Part shown: positions 1-9,626 of the stretch, piece after piece | How positions within the stretch are numbered: the first letter of the stretch is position 1 | Layout of the letters: every line of letters starts with the position of its first letter | From: Bacteroidota bacterium | Lineage (GTDB): Bacteria; Bacteroidota; Bacteroidia; Chitinophagales; Saprospiraceae | Direction: 5' to 3' | Length of the DNA stretch: 64,000 bases | NCBI GenBank assembly: GCA_020160935.1 | Contig: JAIUPL010000004.1 | Location: 1-64,000, forward strand | The notes under the pieces: generated by a model | What the model was told of the DNA's origin: nothing | Database searches by the model: none | Seen by the model: only the letters and a program-made list of their open reading frames with translations | Made by a program: the position numbers and the translations under genes

Positions 1-110
1 CGACTTCCCATTCCCTGGTGTGCAACTAAAGTTGCCGCTCTTTGAATCCTAAAAAGTACTACGACTTTTTGAAACTCATGATACTATGACTTAATGAAAC
101 TCGGCAGTTA

Positions 111-242
111 TTAGTTATTGGTTATCAGGGCAGTTAAGGGTTTATTATCACCAATGATTGACTACTTTATTAGTGAACCCAAATTATGCGAAGAAATAAA
201 CCCTTAACTGCCCTGATAACCAATAACTAATAACCAATAACC
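111..242. repeat. Intergenic palindrome, GGTTATCAGGGCAG family (copy 1)
   Basis: An inverted repeat with arms at 111-145 and about 196-230 reading TTAGTTATTGGTTATCAGGG inward, followed by GCAGTTAAGGGTTTAT. Further TTATTGG units extend the right arm to 242, eight bases before recG. The loop (146-195) is clearly related to the loop of the copy at 6734-6870 (shared ATGATTG and CGAAGAAATAAACCC), so this family is a dispersed repeat of about 135 bp. Bases 1-110 hold no gene I can support, only an imperfect direct repeat (GACTTTTTGAAACTC and GACTTAATGAAACTC). Confidence 0.85.
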
Positions 243-249
243 AGATTTT

Positions 250-2361
250 ATGCCCAATCTCGACTCCAACATCGAATACCTCAAAGGCGTCGGCCCACAG
301 CGGGCCGAAGTGCTCAAGAAGGAATTGGGTATATTTACTTGTAGGGATTTGCTGTTTCATTTTCCGTTCCGCTACATCGACCGGACGCAGTTTCACAGCA
401 TTCGCGATATACACAACGAGGGTGAGCAAGTGCAGGTTCGCGGCATTCTACGCCGCCTCGAAACCGTGGGTGAAGGCCGGGCACGGAGGCTGGTAGGCAG
501 CCTGCGCGACGAAACCGGGGTCATGGAACTCGTATGGTTTCAAGCCATTCAATGGCTCGAAAAATCGCTGCAGGTAGGCAAGGAATACGTGGTATTCGGG
601 CGGGTGAATGAATTCAACGGCCGTTTCAACATCACCCACCCCGAAATGGAAGAGGCCGCCAGCACAGAAAACGGCGGTGCACCGGCCCGAACCTACGACC
701 CCGTTTACCCCAGCACCGACAAACTCACCCAAAAAGGCCTGGATGCCAAAGGCCTGCGCAAACTCCTGCGCGCCCTGATCGATCAGATTGCGCCGACCGA
801 ACTTCCCGAAAACCTGCCCGACTACCTGCTGGCACAGTACAAACTCGTCGGCCGCTGGCAGGCGCTTTCCAAAATACATTTTCCGGAAAACCGCGCCGAA
901 CTCGACGCCGCCACCCGACGCCTGAAATTTGAGGAATTGTTTTTCCTGCAATTGCGGCTGCTACAAATCCGAACCCGCCGAAAAGACACCATACGCGGCT
1001 TTGTGTACAGCAAAATCGGGGCGTATTTCAACCGATTTTTTCAGGAAAAACTGCCTTTTGAACTGACCGGGGCCCAAAAACGCGTGCTCAAGGAAATCCG
1101 CTCCGACCTGGCTTCCGGCAAACACATGAACAGGCTGGTGCAGGGCGACGTGGGTTCGGGCAAAACCGTCGTGGCCCTGATGACCATGCTCATGGCCATC
1201 GATAACGGCTTTCAGGCCACGCTGATGGCGCCGACGGAAATACTTGCCCAGCAGCATTTTGCCAATATCAGCGAACTGGTGGGCGAACTTGGTATTCAGG
1301 TCGGCTTTTTGTCGGGTACGGTAAAAGGTAAAAAACGCGAAGCCATTCTTGCCCAACTGGCTTCCGGTGAAATGCACATTGTGGTTGGCACCCACGCCCT
1401 CATCGAAGACTGGGTGCAGTTTCAAAACCTGGGTATCAGCGTCATCGACGAGCAGCATCGCTTCGGCGTGGAGCAGCGCGCCCGCCTTTGGGCCAAAAAC
1501 CCGGCCGGGCCGCCGCATGTGCTGGTGATGACCGCCACACCCATTCCGCGTACCCTCGCCATGACTTTGTATGGCGACCTCGACGTGTCGGTGATCGACG
1601 AATTGCCGCCAGGCCGCAAGCCTATCACCACGAAGCACTACACCGAACACCATCGCCTGCGCGTGCAGGGGTTCATGCGCGAGGAAATTGCCAAAGGCCG
1701 CCAGGTGTATGTGGTATATCCCATGATCGAGGAAACGGAAACGATGGACCTGCAAAACCTCATGTCAGGTTTTGAAGCGCTTAGCCGCGATTTTCCTATG
1801 CCAGAATACCAGATTTCCATTGTACATGGCAAAATGAAAGCCGCCGACAAGGATTATGAAATGCAGCGTTTCATCAAACGCGAAACGCAGATCATGGTGG
1901 CCACCACCGTTATTGAAGTGGGGGTGAATGTGCCCAATGCTTCGGTAATGATCATTGAAAATGCCGAACGTTTCGGGCTGTCGCAATTGCACCAGTTGCG
2001 GGGCCGCGTAGGCCGCGGCGCCGAACAGTCGTACTGCCTGCTCCTTACCAGTTTCAAACTCAGCACCGAAGGCCGCGAACGCATCCGTACTATGTGCGAA
2101 ACCAACGACGGATTTGTCATTGCTGAAGTCGATCTGCGCCTCCGCGGCCCTGGCAATATTGAAGGTACCCAGCAAAGTGGTATGCTGCATTTTCGCCTGG
2201 CCGATCTGGCCCGCGACGGGCAAATTCTTTCGGCGGCCCGCGACATTGCACTGAATGTACTGGAAAAAGACCCTGCGCTGGCAGCGCCCGAACATGCCCG
2301 GCTGAAGCAACACCTGGCCTCGGAAAGCAGGGATGCAAAGGTGTGGAGTCGGATTTCTTAA
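250..2361 (+). CDS. recG: ATP-dependent DNA helicase RecG
   Basis: A superfamily 2 helicase that regresses stalled replication forks and processes branched recombination intermediates. The 703-residue protein has the RecG layout: an N-terminal OB-fold/wedge region (about 1-200), then two RecA-like motor domains. Walker A is GDVGSGKT (299-306), the DExx box is DEQH (400-403), and TATPIPRT follows as motif III. Motif VI is QLHQLRGRVGRG, and the C-terminal RLRGPGNIEGTQQSG is typical of RecG. Length is normal for the family. The ATG lies eight bases after an intergenic palindrome. The gene converges on gatA with a four-base gap and no terminator. With recR and recO it makes three recombination genes in this window. 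Confidence 0.97.
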   Translation: MPNLDSNIEYLKGVGPQRAEVLKKELGIFTCRDLLFHFPFRYIDRTQFHSIRDIHNEGEQVQVRGILRRLETVGEGRARRLVGSLRDETGVMELVWFQAIQWLEKSLQVGKEYVVFGRVNEFNGRFNITHPEMEEAASTENGGAPARTYDPVYPSTDKLTQKGLDAKGLRKLLRALIDQIAPTELPENLPDYLLAQYKLVGRWQALSKIHFPENRAELDAATRRLKFEELFFLQLRLLQIRTRRKDTIRGFVYSKIGAYFNRFFQEKLPFELTGAQKRVLKEIRSDLASGKHMNRLVQGDVGSGKTVVALMTMLMAIDNGFQATLMAPTEILAQQHFANISELVGELGIQVGFLSGTVKGKKREAILAQLASGEMHIVVGTHALIEDWVQFQNLGISVIDEQHRFGVEQRARLWAKNPAGPPHVLVMTATPIPRTLAMTLYGDLDVSVIDELPPGRKPITTKHYTEHHRLRVQGFMREEIAKGRQVYVVYPMIEETETMDLQNLMSGFEALSRDFPMPEYQISIVHGKMKAADKDYEMQRFIKRETQIMVATTVIEVGVNVPNASVMIIENAERFGLSQLHQLRGRVGRGAEQSYCLLLTSFKLSTEGRERIRTMCETNDGFVIAEVDLRLRGPGNIEGTQQSGMLHFRLADLARDGQILSAARDIALNVLEKDPALAAPEHARLKQHLASESRDAKVWSRIS

Positions 2362-2365
2362 GCGC

Positions 2366-3772
2366 TTATCTGCTCACAAACCCCAGCAACCCATCCTCTT
2401 TCCACGCATCTGCCATCAACTGAATGCCCACGGGCATGCCATTTTCCGGGTGTTTGCCCGCAGGTACGGAAATAGCAGGAATGCCCGCCAGGTTGGCCAG
2501 CACAGTGTAAATATCGGACAGGTACATCGCTACCGGGTCTTCAGATTGCTCGCCGAAGCGGCCCGCCACATCCGGTGCTACAGGCAGCAGAATAAAATCG
2601 TATTCCTGAAAAATGGCTCGAATACGGTCTCTAATGACTCGCCGGGCCTGCTGCGCCTTGGTATAATAGGCATCGTAATAGCCGCTACTAAGCACAAAAG
2701 TGCCGAGCAAAATACGGCGTTTCACCTCCTCACTAAACCCTTCACTGCGGCTGAGCACATAGGTTTCTTCGAGGTTGCGGGCGTTGGGGCTGCGGTATCC
2801 GTAGCGAATGCCATCGTAGCGCGAGAGGTTTGAACTGGCCTCGGCTGTGGTGAGCACGTAATACGCCGGAATAATATAATCGAGCAGATCGAATTCAACA
2901 GGCGCCACTTCGTGTCCGGCCGCTTTCAGGTCATCGATATACTGACGCGTAACCGCTCTTACCCCCTTGTCCACACTGTCATTGTCTACTGTTTGCGGGA
3001 AATAGGCAATGCGCGCTTTTTCCGGGGCAGGCCATTTTTCAGCGGGCAAAGCCGGCGCCGTGCTGTCGAAATCGTCGGGACCTTGCATCACCTCCAGCAG
3101 CAGGGAAATATCGGACGGGTTGTGTGCCAGCACGCCTACCTGATCGAAAGAAGAGCCGTACGCCAGTAGTCCATGCCGTGAAATGCGGCCATAAGTGGGT
3201 TTGAAGCCCCAAAGACCACAGAAACCGGCAGGTTGACGCACCGAGCCGCCGGTGTCGGTTCCCAGTGCCGCGATGCACGTATCTACCTGTACCGACACGG
3301 CCGCTCCGCCGGATGAACCGCCAGGAATCCGCTCCGGGTCGAGGGCATTGTGTACGGGGCCATATACCGAGTTTTCATTGGTAGAGCCCATGCCGAACTG
3401 GTCGCAGTTGGTGCGGCCTATCAAAATGGCATCTTCGGCCAGCAGGCGTTCCACAGCCGTAGCGGAGTACAGCGAGCGAAACCCTTCGAGGATTTTGGCA
3501 GCGCCCGTCACTTCGTGCCCGGCATAACATATATTGTCTTTGATGCTGATGACCGCTCCGAATAGCCTGCCCACTGAAGCGGGATTCTCTTCCCATTTTC
3601 GGTCAAGCGCATCGGCGCGCTCCAGCGCTTCACCAGCCCATACTTCGACGTAAGCATTAAGCGCCTTGTTGGCTTCCGTATTTTCCAGATAATGTTCTAC
3701 GATGGATCGGCAAGTGCTGCTGCCCGAACGAATGGCGGCCTGTATATCGCTGATGGAGTTGAATTTCGGCAT
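2366..3772 (-). CDS. gatA: Asp-tRNA(Asn)/Glu-tRNA(Gln) amidotransferase subunit A
   Basis: The glutaminase subunit of GatCAB, which converts Glu-tRNA(Gln) and Asp-tRNA(Asn) to the amidated forms in the cytosol. Amidase-signature features are visible: ISIKDNICYAGH carries the catalytic Lys, IPGGSSGGAAVSVQ and GTDTGGSVRQPAGFCG carry the Ser residues, and the GatA-typical CDQFGMGSTNENS is present. I chose the ATG at 3772 (MPKFNSISDIQ). An in-frame start at 3799 would add nine non-conserved residues. Length (468 residues) is normal. gatB and gatC are not in the window, so the complex is encoded at dispersed sites. It is divergent from the TonB receptor. Confidence 0.95.
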   Translation of the reverse strand: MPKFNSISDIQAAIRSGSSTCRSIVEHYLENTEANKALNAYVEVWAGEALERADALDRKWEENPASVGRLFGAVISIKDNICYAGHEVTGAAKILEGFRSLYSATAVERLLAEDAILIGRTNCDQFGMGSTNENSVYGPVHNALDPERIPGGSSGGAAVSVQVDTCIAALGTDTGGSVRQPAGFCGLWGFKPTYGRISRHGLLAYGSSFDQVGVLAHNPSDISLLLEVMQGPDDFDSTAPALPAEKWPAPEKARIAYFPQTVDNDSVDKGVRAVTRQYIDDLKAAGHEVAPVEFDLLDYIIPAYYVLTTAEASSNLSRYDGIRYGYRSPNARNLEETYVLSRSEGFSEEVKRRILLGTFVLSSGYYDAYYTKAQQARRVIRDRIRAIFQEYDFILLPVAPDVAGRFGEQSEDPVAMYLSDIYTVLANLAGIPAISVPAGKHPENGMPVGIQLMADAWKEDGLLGFVSR

Positions 3773-3939
3773 TTCGGCAAAAAAGAATGTTGCGCGCAAA
3801 GGTAGTCAACCTGTATTGTTTTACCCGTCGTAGCAGGATAGGAAACCCGCCAAAAAACTTAACCCTAACTTAAAATGCATTTTTCTTCCATGAGGTACTA
3901 CCCGCCAGACCTTTGCAGGCGAAAATCTGTACCAAAATC

Positions 3940-6726
3940 ATGAAACGAATTTCAACGCTCCCCCTTGCACTCCTGTGCTTCCTCCCACTTTTCCTTTCTG
4001 CTCAAACGGGCGCCATTTCCGGAAAAATCATCGACGCCAAATTGGCGGAAGGCCTGATCGGCGCTTCCATTCGGCTCGATGACGGCGTGGGTGGTGCGGT
4101 TACCGACCTCGACGGGTTTTTCACCATCCGCAATGTGGAACCGGGGCAGCATAAAATTACCATCAATTACACGGGTTATCAACCCAAAACCATTGGAGAT
4201 ATTCAGGTAAAATCTTCCGAAACGACTACTGTAGACGTAGCCATGGAAGAACCTTCGGTTGGCGCTACCATTTCCGAAGTGGTGGTAGTGGCCAAGGCCA
4301 GCCGCGAAAGCATGAGCGCGCTGACCATCCTGCAAAAAACCAGCCCGGTGATTGCCGACGGTATCAGCGCCGAATCTATCAAACGCACGCCCGACCGCAC
4401 TACCAGCGATGTAATTCGCCGGGTGAGCGGCGCCAGTATTCAGGACAACAAATTTGCTATTATCCGCGGCTTGAGCGACCGTTACAACATCGCCATGTTG
4501 AACGGCGCACTGCTGAGCAGCACCGAACCCGATCGCAAGGCATTTTCGTTCGATCTTTTCCCATCGTCGATGCTCGACAACCTGATGATCATGAAAACGG
4601 CCAGCGCTGACCTGCCAGGCGAATTTGCCGGCGGCGCTATCCTGATCAACACGCGCGACATTCCTGACCGCAATTACCTGAGTGTCAATGTCAGCGGTGG
4701 CATCAACAATGTGACTACTTTCCAGCCGTATCTGAAAGGCGTGGGTGGGAAAACGGATTGGCTCGGCCTCGACAATGGTACTCGCGCATTGCCACAAGGC
4801 TATCCTGCCTCCGATGCCTTCATCAGCGCTACCCGTCAGGAAAAAATCGAATATTCCAAAATGTTCGAAAATGACTGGGCTATCACCGAGGGCAGCAGCG
4901 CCCGCCCAAATATGGGTTTCCAACTTTCTGGTGGTGTCGTAAAAGACCTGAATGAAAAAATGCAATTCGGTTCCACATTCGGCATTTCCTACAATAATAG
5001 CAACCGCCTGCAAGATGCTGATCGTTATGATTTTGATACACAAAGCCAGTTGTTCGAGTTCAATGACAAACAATTCCGCAACAACGTGCTGTGGGGCGCA
5101 CTGCTGAACAATTCATTGAAAATCAACAATTTGCATAAAATTTCCGTACAAGGCACCTATTCTACCAATACGGACAACAGCATCACTCAACGCGATGGCA
5201 GCGACTTCGAGCAACAGCGCTACATCCGTGCGACCGCTATTGAATACACGGAAAACCACTTGCTTACTACTCGCCTCAGCGGTGAACATTCCCTCACAGA
5301 AAGCGGTATTAAACTCAACTGGGGCGGCGGCTACAACCGCAGTTCGCGCAACGTGCCTTCCCTGCGCCGTATGTTTTTCACCAAAAATTTTGATGCGGAC
5401 GAGACAGAACCTTTCCGTGCTTTTGTGCCCATCCAGGCCGACCCTTTCCGCAGCGGCCGTTTCTACTCCGACCTCAGCGAAGATGTGTACAATGGCAACG
5501 CGGATTTCACCCTGCCATTTGCTATCAAAGGACACAAACAGTCGATCAAAATCGGTGGACTGTATCAGAAGAAAGACCGCAGTTTCGATGCCCGCGTGAT
5601 GGGCTGGACGCGCAAGGCAGCGGGTTTCAACAGCAGCCTCCTGTTGCTGCCGCAAGACCGGATTTTTGCCGACTCGAACATCACCGATCGCGGTTTTGTG
5701 ATGGGTGAAATCACCAACAAAAGCGATGCCTACCTGGCACATTCGCAATTGAATGCAGCATTTATCCTGTTTGATAACAAAATTGGAGAAAAACTGCGTG
5801 CTTCCTGGGGCGTTCGGGTGGAAAACTTCCGCCAGCAGATGAACACCTACGATTACTCGCAAAATGCGGTGAACGTCGACCTCAAATCAACGGACTGGCT
5901 GCCGTCGATCAACCTGACCTACGCATTTAACGACAAACACCAGGTTCGCCTGTCGGCCTCGCAAACGGTCACACGCCCGGAATTCCGGGAACTGTCGCCG
6001 TTCGCCTTCTACGATTTTTACCTGAATGCTGGTATCATCGGCAACCCGGAACTGACGCGCGGTACCATCAAAAATTTCGACCTGCGCTACGAAATGTACC
6101 CTGGCCAAAACCAGTTGTTCAGCGCCAGTGTGTTTTATAAAAAATTCGACAACCCTATCGAATTCACCTTCAGCAGCCAGGGTGCAGGTACGCGTACTTT
6201 CACCTACCAAAACGTACCCGGCGCTACCAACTACGGTGCTGAACTGGAAATTCGCAAAAACCTGGCATTCATTGACGAGCGCCTCGACAACCTGACCATT
6301 TTTGCCAACGGCGCCTTGATCCGCTCTACGATCGACCTGTCGAATACCGCTTCGTACGACACGACCCGTGCGCTGCAAGGCCAGTCGCCGTACATCATCA
6401 ATGCAGGTGTTACCTGGACCCTGCCTGACTGGGGCCTGGCTACCACGCTGGTGTACAACGTGATCGGCGACCGCGTAGCCCAGGTCGGTACCACGGGTTA
6501 TGCCGATGTGTACGAACGCCATCGCAACCTGCTGGATTTCCAGTTGAGCAAACGTTTCGGCGACCGTGGCGAAGTAAAACTGACCTGGAGCGACATCCTG
6601 CGCCCTTACTTCCTGTACTACCAGGACAACGACTCCAACCACCGCTACAACGAAGACAAGGATAATATCATGCAGCGTATCAACTACGGCAGCACGGTGA
6701 CGCTGAGCGTGGGGTACAGGCTGTAG
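3940..6726 (+). CDS. TonB-dependent receptor with CarboxypepD_reg-like domain
   Basis: An outer-membrane active transporter of 928 residues. A signal peptide (MKRISTLPLALLCFLPLFLS, cleavage after SAQ) is followed by a beta-sandwich carboxypeptidase-regulatory-like domain (about 22-110; GAISGKIIDAKLAEGLIGAS), a plug domain (about 130-260; VIRRVSGASIQDNKFAIIRG) and a 22-strand barrel ending in TVTLSVGYRL. An ATG at 3940 gives a clean signal peptide; a TTG at 3913 would precede it. No SusD partner is adjacent, so a glycan-uptake role is not supported. The plug motif RGLSDRYNIAMLNGALL resembles receptors for proteins or peptides of unknown specificity. The ligand cannot be read from sequence. Confidence 0.9.
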   Translation: MKRISTLPLALLCFLPLFLSAQTGAISGKIIDAKLAEGLIGASIRLDDGVGGAVTDLDGFFTIRNVEPGQHKITINYTGYQPKTIGDIQVKSSETTTVDVAMEEPSVGATISEVVVVAKASRESMSALTILQKTSPVIADGISAESIKRTPDRTTSDVIRRVSGASIQDNKFAIIRGLSDRYNIAMLNGALLSSTEPDRKAFSFDLFPSSMLDNLMIMKTASADLPGEFAGGAILINTRDIPDRNYLSVNVSGGINNVTTFQPYLKGVGGKTDWLGLDNGTRALPQGYPASDAFISATRQEKIEYSKMFENDWAITEGSSARPNMGFQLSGGVVKDLNEKMQFGSTFGISYNNSNRLQDADRYDFDTQSQLFEFNDKQFRNNVLWGALLNNSLKINNLHKISVQGTYSTNTDNSITQRDGSDFEQQRYIRATAIEYTENHLLTTRLSGEHSLTESGIKLNWGGGYNRSSRNVPSLRRMFFTKNFDADETEPFRAFVPIQADPFRSGRFYSDLSEDVYNGNADFTLPFAIKGHKQSIKIGGLYQKKDRSFDARVMGWTRKAAGFNSSLLLLPQDRIFADSNITDRGFVMGEITNKSDAYLAHSQLNAAFILFDNKIGEKLRASWGVRVENFRQQMNTYDYSQNAVNVDLKSTDWLPSINLTYAFNDKHQVRLSASQTVTRPEFRELSPFAFYDFYLNAGIIGNPELTRGTIKNFDLRYEMYPGQNQLFSASVFYKKFDNPIEFTFSSQGAGTRTFTYQNVPGATNYGAELEIRKNLAFIDERLDNLTIFANGALIRSTIDLSNTASYDTTRALQGQSPYIINAGVTWTLPDWGLATTLVYNVIGDRVAQVGTTGYADVYERHRNLLDFQLSKRFGDRGEVKLTWSDILRPYFLYYQDNDSNHRYNEDKDNIMQRINYGSTVTLSVGYRL

Positions 6727-6733
6727 CGTTATC

Positions 6734-6870
6734 GGTTATCTGTTATTGGTTATCAGGGCAGTTAAGGGTTTATGATCACCTATGATTGGCCACTCCATCA
6801 GTGATACCAAATTATTCGAAGAAATAAACCCTTACCTGCCCTGATAACCAATAACAGATAACTGATAACC
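6734..6870. repeat. Intergenic palindrome, GGTTATCAGGGCAG family (copy 2)
   Basis: Begins seven bases after the TonB receptor stop. Arms lie at 6734-6773 and about 6823-6870. The loop is homologous to that at 146-195, so the two are copies of one element. Both arms here carry CTGTTATTGG, while both arms of copy 1 carry TAGTTATTGG: the arms have changed together. Confidence 0.88.
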
Positions 6871-6896
6871 ATCAAAGAATTTGGATACAGATTTCA

Positions 6897-6961
6897 GTAG
6901 TTTAAAGGTTAGGAATTTTAACTACGGAGGCCCGGGCGACGAAAGTTGTCCGGGTTTTTTT
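6897..6961 (+). terminator. Tandem hairpins ending in a Rho-independent-type terminator
   Basis: A first stem-loop (GTAGTTTAAA paired with TTTTAACTAC, 6897-6925) is followed by CCCGGGCGAC-GAAA-GTTGTCCGGG (6931-6954), a ten-pair stem with two G-U pairs and a GAAA tetraloop, then seven T (6955-6961). It lies about 170 bases after the TonB receptor stop, downstream of a palindrome. It could end the receptor transcript or a small RNA lying between. Confidence 0.75.
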
Positions 6962-7180
6962 AGAGGTGAGAGGGTGAGAGAGTGAGAGATGTGAGAGGGT
7001 GAGAGATGTGAGAGGGTGAGAGATGTGAGAGAGGTGAGAGAGTGAGAGATGTGAGAGAGTGAGAGTTCGTAGAGTTGACCGCTTTTGATTGGCATGTTGA
7101 TTCTATAACGGAGCGGTACACTCTACGGACTCTCACATCTCTCACCCTCTCACTCTCTCACTCTCTCACTCTCTCTCTAT
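6961..7180. repeat. Intergenic palindrome, GTGAGAG family
   Basis: The left arm is a run of GTGAGAG/GATGTGAGAGA units (6963-7067) leading into core CGTAGAGTTGACCGCT. The right core AGCGGTACACTCTACGG (from 7111) leads into TCTCACATCTCTCACCC units up to about 7178. The spacer of about 30 bp is unique. The right arm stops ten bases before the truC start codon, so here a palindrome abuts a 5' end. Confidence 0.88.
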
Positions 7181-7188
7181 CTTTACGC

Positions 7189-7881
7189 ATGCTTCCTTTC
7201 GAAATCCTCTACGACGACCCTCACATCATAGCCATCAACAAACCGCCGGGTATACTCGTACACCGAAGCCGACTGAGCGAAGACAGGGTGTTTGTGTTGC
7301 AATTGCTGCGCGACCAGATCGGGCAAAGGCTTTTTCCAGCGCACCGCCTCGACCGCGCCACTTCAGGCGTATTGTTGTTTGGGAAATCGGCAGAATCGGC
7401 AGCAGCGCTGGGGCTGCAGTTTATGGACAAATCGCTCGAAAAAAAATACCTGGCCATCGTGCGCGGGTTTGTACCCGAACAGGACACCATCGACTACCCA
7501 CTGGCCGACGAAGAATCGGGAAAGGGGCTGGTAGATGCCGTGACGCATTTCAAACGCCTTGAGCAAGTTACCTGCGATATGGCCATTGGCCTGCGCTACC
7601 CTACCGCCCGTTTTTCGCGGGTGGAAATCACGCCGGAAACAGGGCGCAGGCACCAGATCCGCAAACATTTTGCCCATTTGCGGCACCCGATCATCGGCGA
7701 CCCGCGCCACGGCGATGTAAAGCACAACAAATATTTCCGTGAACAATTTGGTATCACCCGCTTGTTGTTGCATGCACAGCAGTTGACCGTGCGGCATCCG
7801 GACACCGGCGCGCTGCTCGTGCTGGAAGCAGCACCGGATGCGGAGTTTTTGCGGGCGCAGCACCTGATTTTTGGCAGTTAG
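7189..7881 (+). CDS. truC: tRNA pseudouridine(65) synthase TruC
   Basis: An RluA-family pseudouridine synthase predicted to modify U65 in tRNA. The 230-residue protein has the catalytic block AHRLDRATSGVLLFG (the Asp is the nucleophile), KKYLAIVRGF and the C-terminal GRRHQIRKHFAHLRHPIIGD. AINKPPGILVHRS near the N terminus and the LLLHAQQL end match TruC more than RluA/C/D, and no S4 domain is present. The start at 7189 (MLPFEILYDD) is chosen because the upstream in-frame extension only translates the GTGAGAG palindrome. It is the first gene of a tight rightward run to 11525. Confidence 0.9.
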   Translation: MLPFEILYDDPHIIAINKPPGILVHRSRLSEDRVFVLQLLRDQIGQRLFPAHRLDRATSGVLLFGKSAESAAALGLQFMDKSLEKKYLAIVRGFVPEQDTIDYPLADEESGKGLVDAVTHFKRLEQVTCDMAIGLRYPTARFSRVEITPETGRRHQIRKHFAHLRHPIIGDPRHGDVKHNKYFREQFGITRLLLHAQQLTVRHPDTGALLVLEAAPDAEFLRAQHLIFGS

Positions 7882-7930
7882 TATACTTTGCCTCTTGCCG
7901 CTTGTATTTTTGCCCTTTGATGTATAAAAC

Positions 7931-8932
7931 ATGGCCGTAAAAACATTTTTCTGTATCGACGCCCACACCTGCGGCAATCCGGTGCGGCTCGTTGCCGGAG
8001 GTGGCCCTTTGCTGGAAGGCGCCAACATGAGCGAAAAACGCCAGCATTTTTTGCAGGAATACGACTGGATTCGGCGCGGACTCATGTTCGAACCGCGCGG
8101 ACACGACATGATGAGCGGCAGCATTCTGTATCCGCCGCACGACCCTGCCAACGATATTGCAGTGTTGTTCATAGAAACCAGCGGCTGCCTGCCCATGTGC
8201 GGCCACGGACTGATCGGCACCGTCACCATTGCCATCGAACAAGGCCTGGTGGCGCCCGCTGAACCCGGGCGGTTGCGCGTGGAAACGCCTGCAGGTTTGA
8301 TAGATGTTCGGTATGTGCAGGACGGGAAAAAGGTAAAATCCGTGCGGCTGACCAACATTGCAGCATATCTGGCTGCCGAAAAAATAACTGTGGAATGCCC
8401 CGATTTGGGCCTTTTGCAGGTAGATGTGGCATATGGCGGTAATTTTTACGCCATTGTTGATCCACAGCCGAATTTTCAGGGTTTGCAACATTACCGGGCC
8501 GAGCAACTGATCGCATGGAGCCGTGCAATGCGCGAACGCATCAATGAACACCATTCGTTTGTGCATCCCGATAACGCTACGATCCGGGGTTTGAGCCACA
8601 TTTTGTGGACAGGCGAGCCGTTGGATGCCAGTTCGACCGCCAGGAATGCCGTTTTTTATGGCGACAAAGCCATTGATCGCTCTCCTTGCGGTACGGGTAC
8701 CAGTGCTCGTATGGCGCAATGGTACGCACAGGGACGACTCCGCCCCGGGCAGGAGTTTGTACACGAAAGCATCATTGGTTCCCGTTTTATCGGCCGCATC
8801 GAAGAAGAAACCAGCGTAGCAGGCAATCCCGCTATCAGGCCGTCCATAGAAGGCTGGGCCATGGTAACCGGATACAACACCATTATTCTGGACGACGACG
8901 ACCCGTATGTACACGGGTTTCAGGTTATTTAA
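7931..8932 (+). CDS. 4-hydroxyproline 2-epimerase (proline racemase family)
   Basis: A cofactor-independent enzyme interconverting trans-4-hydroxy-L-proline and cis-4-hydroxy-D-proline, the first step of hydroxyproline use. The 333-residue protein has both catalytic cysteines, Cys90 in LPMCGHG and Cys253 in DRSPCGTGTSA. That argues for an epimerase/racemase and against the related trans-3-hydroxyproline dehydratase, which has Thr at the second site. The motif context (MCGHG, SPCGTG) fits 4-hydroxyproline epimerases better than proline racemases. It sits 49 bases after truC and 11 before the MBL gene. No hydroxyproline dehydrogenase or HypD gene is in view, so the physiological role is inferred. 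Confidence 0.88.
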   Translation: MAVKTFFCIDAHTCGNPVRLVAGGGPLLEGANMSEKRQHFLQEYDWIRRGLMFEPRGHDMMSGSILYPPHDPANDIAVLFIETSGCLPMCGHGLIGTVTIAIEQGLVAPAEPGRLRVETPAGLIDVRYVQDGKKVKSVRLTNIAAYLAAEKITVECPDLGLLQVDVAYGGNFYAIVDPQPNFQGLQHYRAEQLIAWSRAMRERINEHHSFVHPDNATIRGLSHILWTGEPLDASSTARNAVFYGDKAIDRSPCGTGTSARMAQWYAQGRLRPGQEFVHESIIGSRFIGRIEEETSVAGNPAIRPSIEGWAMVTGYNTIILDDDDPYVHGFQVI

Positions 8933-8943
8933 ATGAAAAAAAC

Positions 8944-9582
8944 ATGACGCAGGTACAGGCTTTTGAATTCAGTCCTTTTGCAGAAAACACCTACGTGGTG
9001 TACGACGACACAGGCGAATGCGCCATTTTCGATCCCGGCTGTTTTACGGAAGCAGAACGACAAACGCTGGCAGGTTTTATCCGGGATAAAAACTTGCGGC
9101 CCGTACGACTCATCAATACCCATTGCCACCTCGACCATGTATTCGGCAATGCCTTCGCAGCGCGCACCTGGGGTCTGACGCTGGAAGCCCACGCCGAGGA
9201 AGTTTTTTTCCTCGAACGGTTTCCCATGACCTGCCAGATGTATGGCATCGTCGGAGCGGAAGAATCGCCCATGCCGGGGAAGTTTTTGCAAGGCGGCGAT
9301 ACAGTGCAATTTGGCAATACCCGTTTAGACATTCTTTTTACGCCGGGGCATTCACCTGCAAGCCTGTCGTTTTACTGCAAGGAAGCCGAATTCGTGCTGG
9401 CAGGCGATGTGCTTTTTATGCAAAGTATAGGCCGTACCGATCTGCCCGGGGGAAATATGGACACTTTGTTGCAAAGTATTCGAAGTCAACTATTTACATT
9501 GCCTGACCACACAGTCGTGTATCCGGGTCATGGCCCTGCCACAACCATCCGGCACGAAAAAGAGTACAACCCTTTTTTATAA
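8944..9582 (+). CDS. MBL-fold metallohydrolase (glyoxalase II-like)
   Basis: A cytosolic metallo-beta-lactamase-fold hydrolase of 212 residues. Zinc ligands are visible in THCHLDH (His60, His62, Asp64, His65), TPGHSPAS, LAGDVLF and VYPGHGPATT. The length and lack of the C-terminal helical domain of true glyoxalase II match the short GloB-like family common in Bacteroidota. The substrate is probably a thioester, but this is not shown. The start is the ATG at 8944: the ATG at 8933 is out of frame and stops at once, and a longer in-frame extension overlaps the epimerase gene. It starts 11 bases after the epimerase, so the two are probably co-transcribed. Confidence 0.9.
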   Translation: MTQVQAFEFSPFAENTYVVYDDTGECAIFDPGCFTEAERQTLAGFIRDKNLRPVRLINTHCHLDHVFGNAFAARTWGLTLEAHAEEVFFLERFPMTCQMYGIVGAEESPMPGKFLQGGDTVQFGNTRLDILFTPGHSPASLSFYCKEAEFVLAGDVLFMQSIGRTDLPGGNMDTLLQSIRSQLFTLPDHTVVYPGHGPATTIRHEKEYNPFL

Positions 9583-9626
9583 GAATTGTATAGATTTGAT
9601 CCTGCTGCAACGGTTCTTATCCCGAC

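Noticed and set aside
184-429. Minus-strand open frame over the recG start
   Set aside because: Antisense of the palindrome and the 5' end of recG, with no supporting feature.
6961-7180. CRISPR-like array of GTGAGAG units
   Set aside because: The units are contiguous 7-11-base tandem repeats without spacers and are mirrored in an inverted arm; no cas genes are present.
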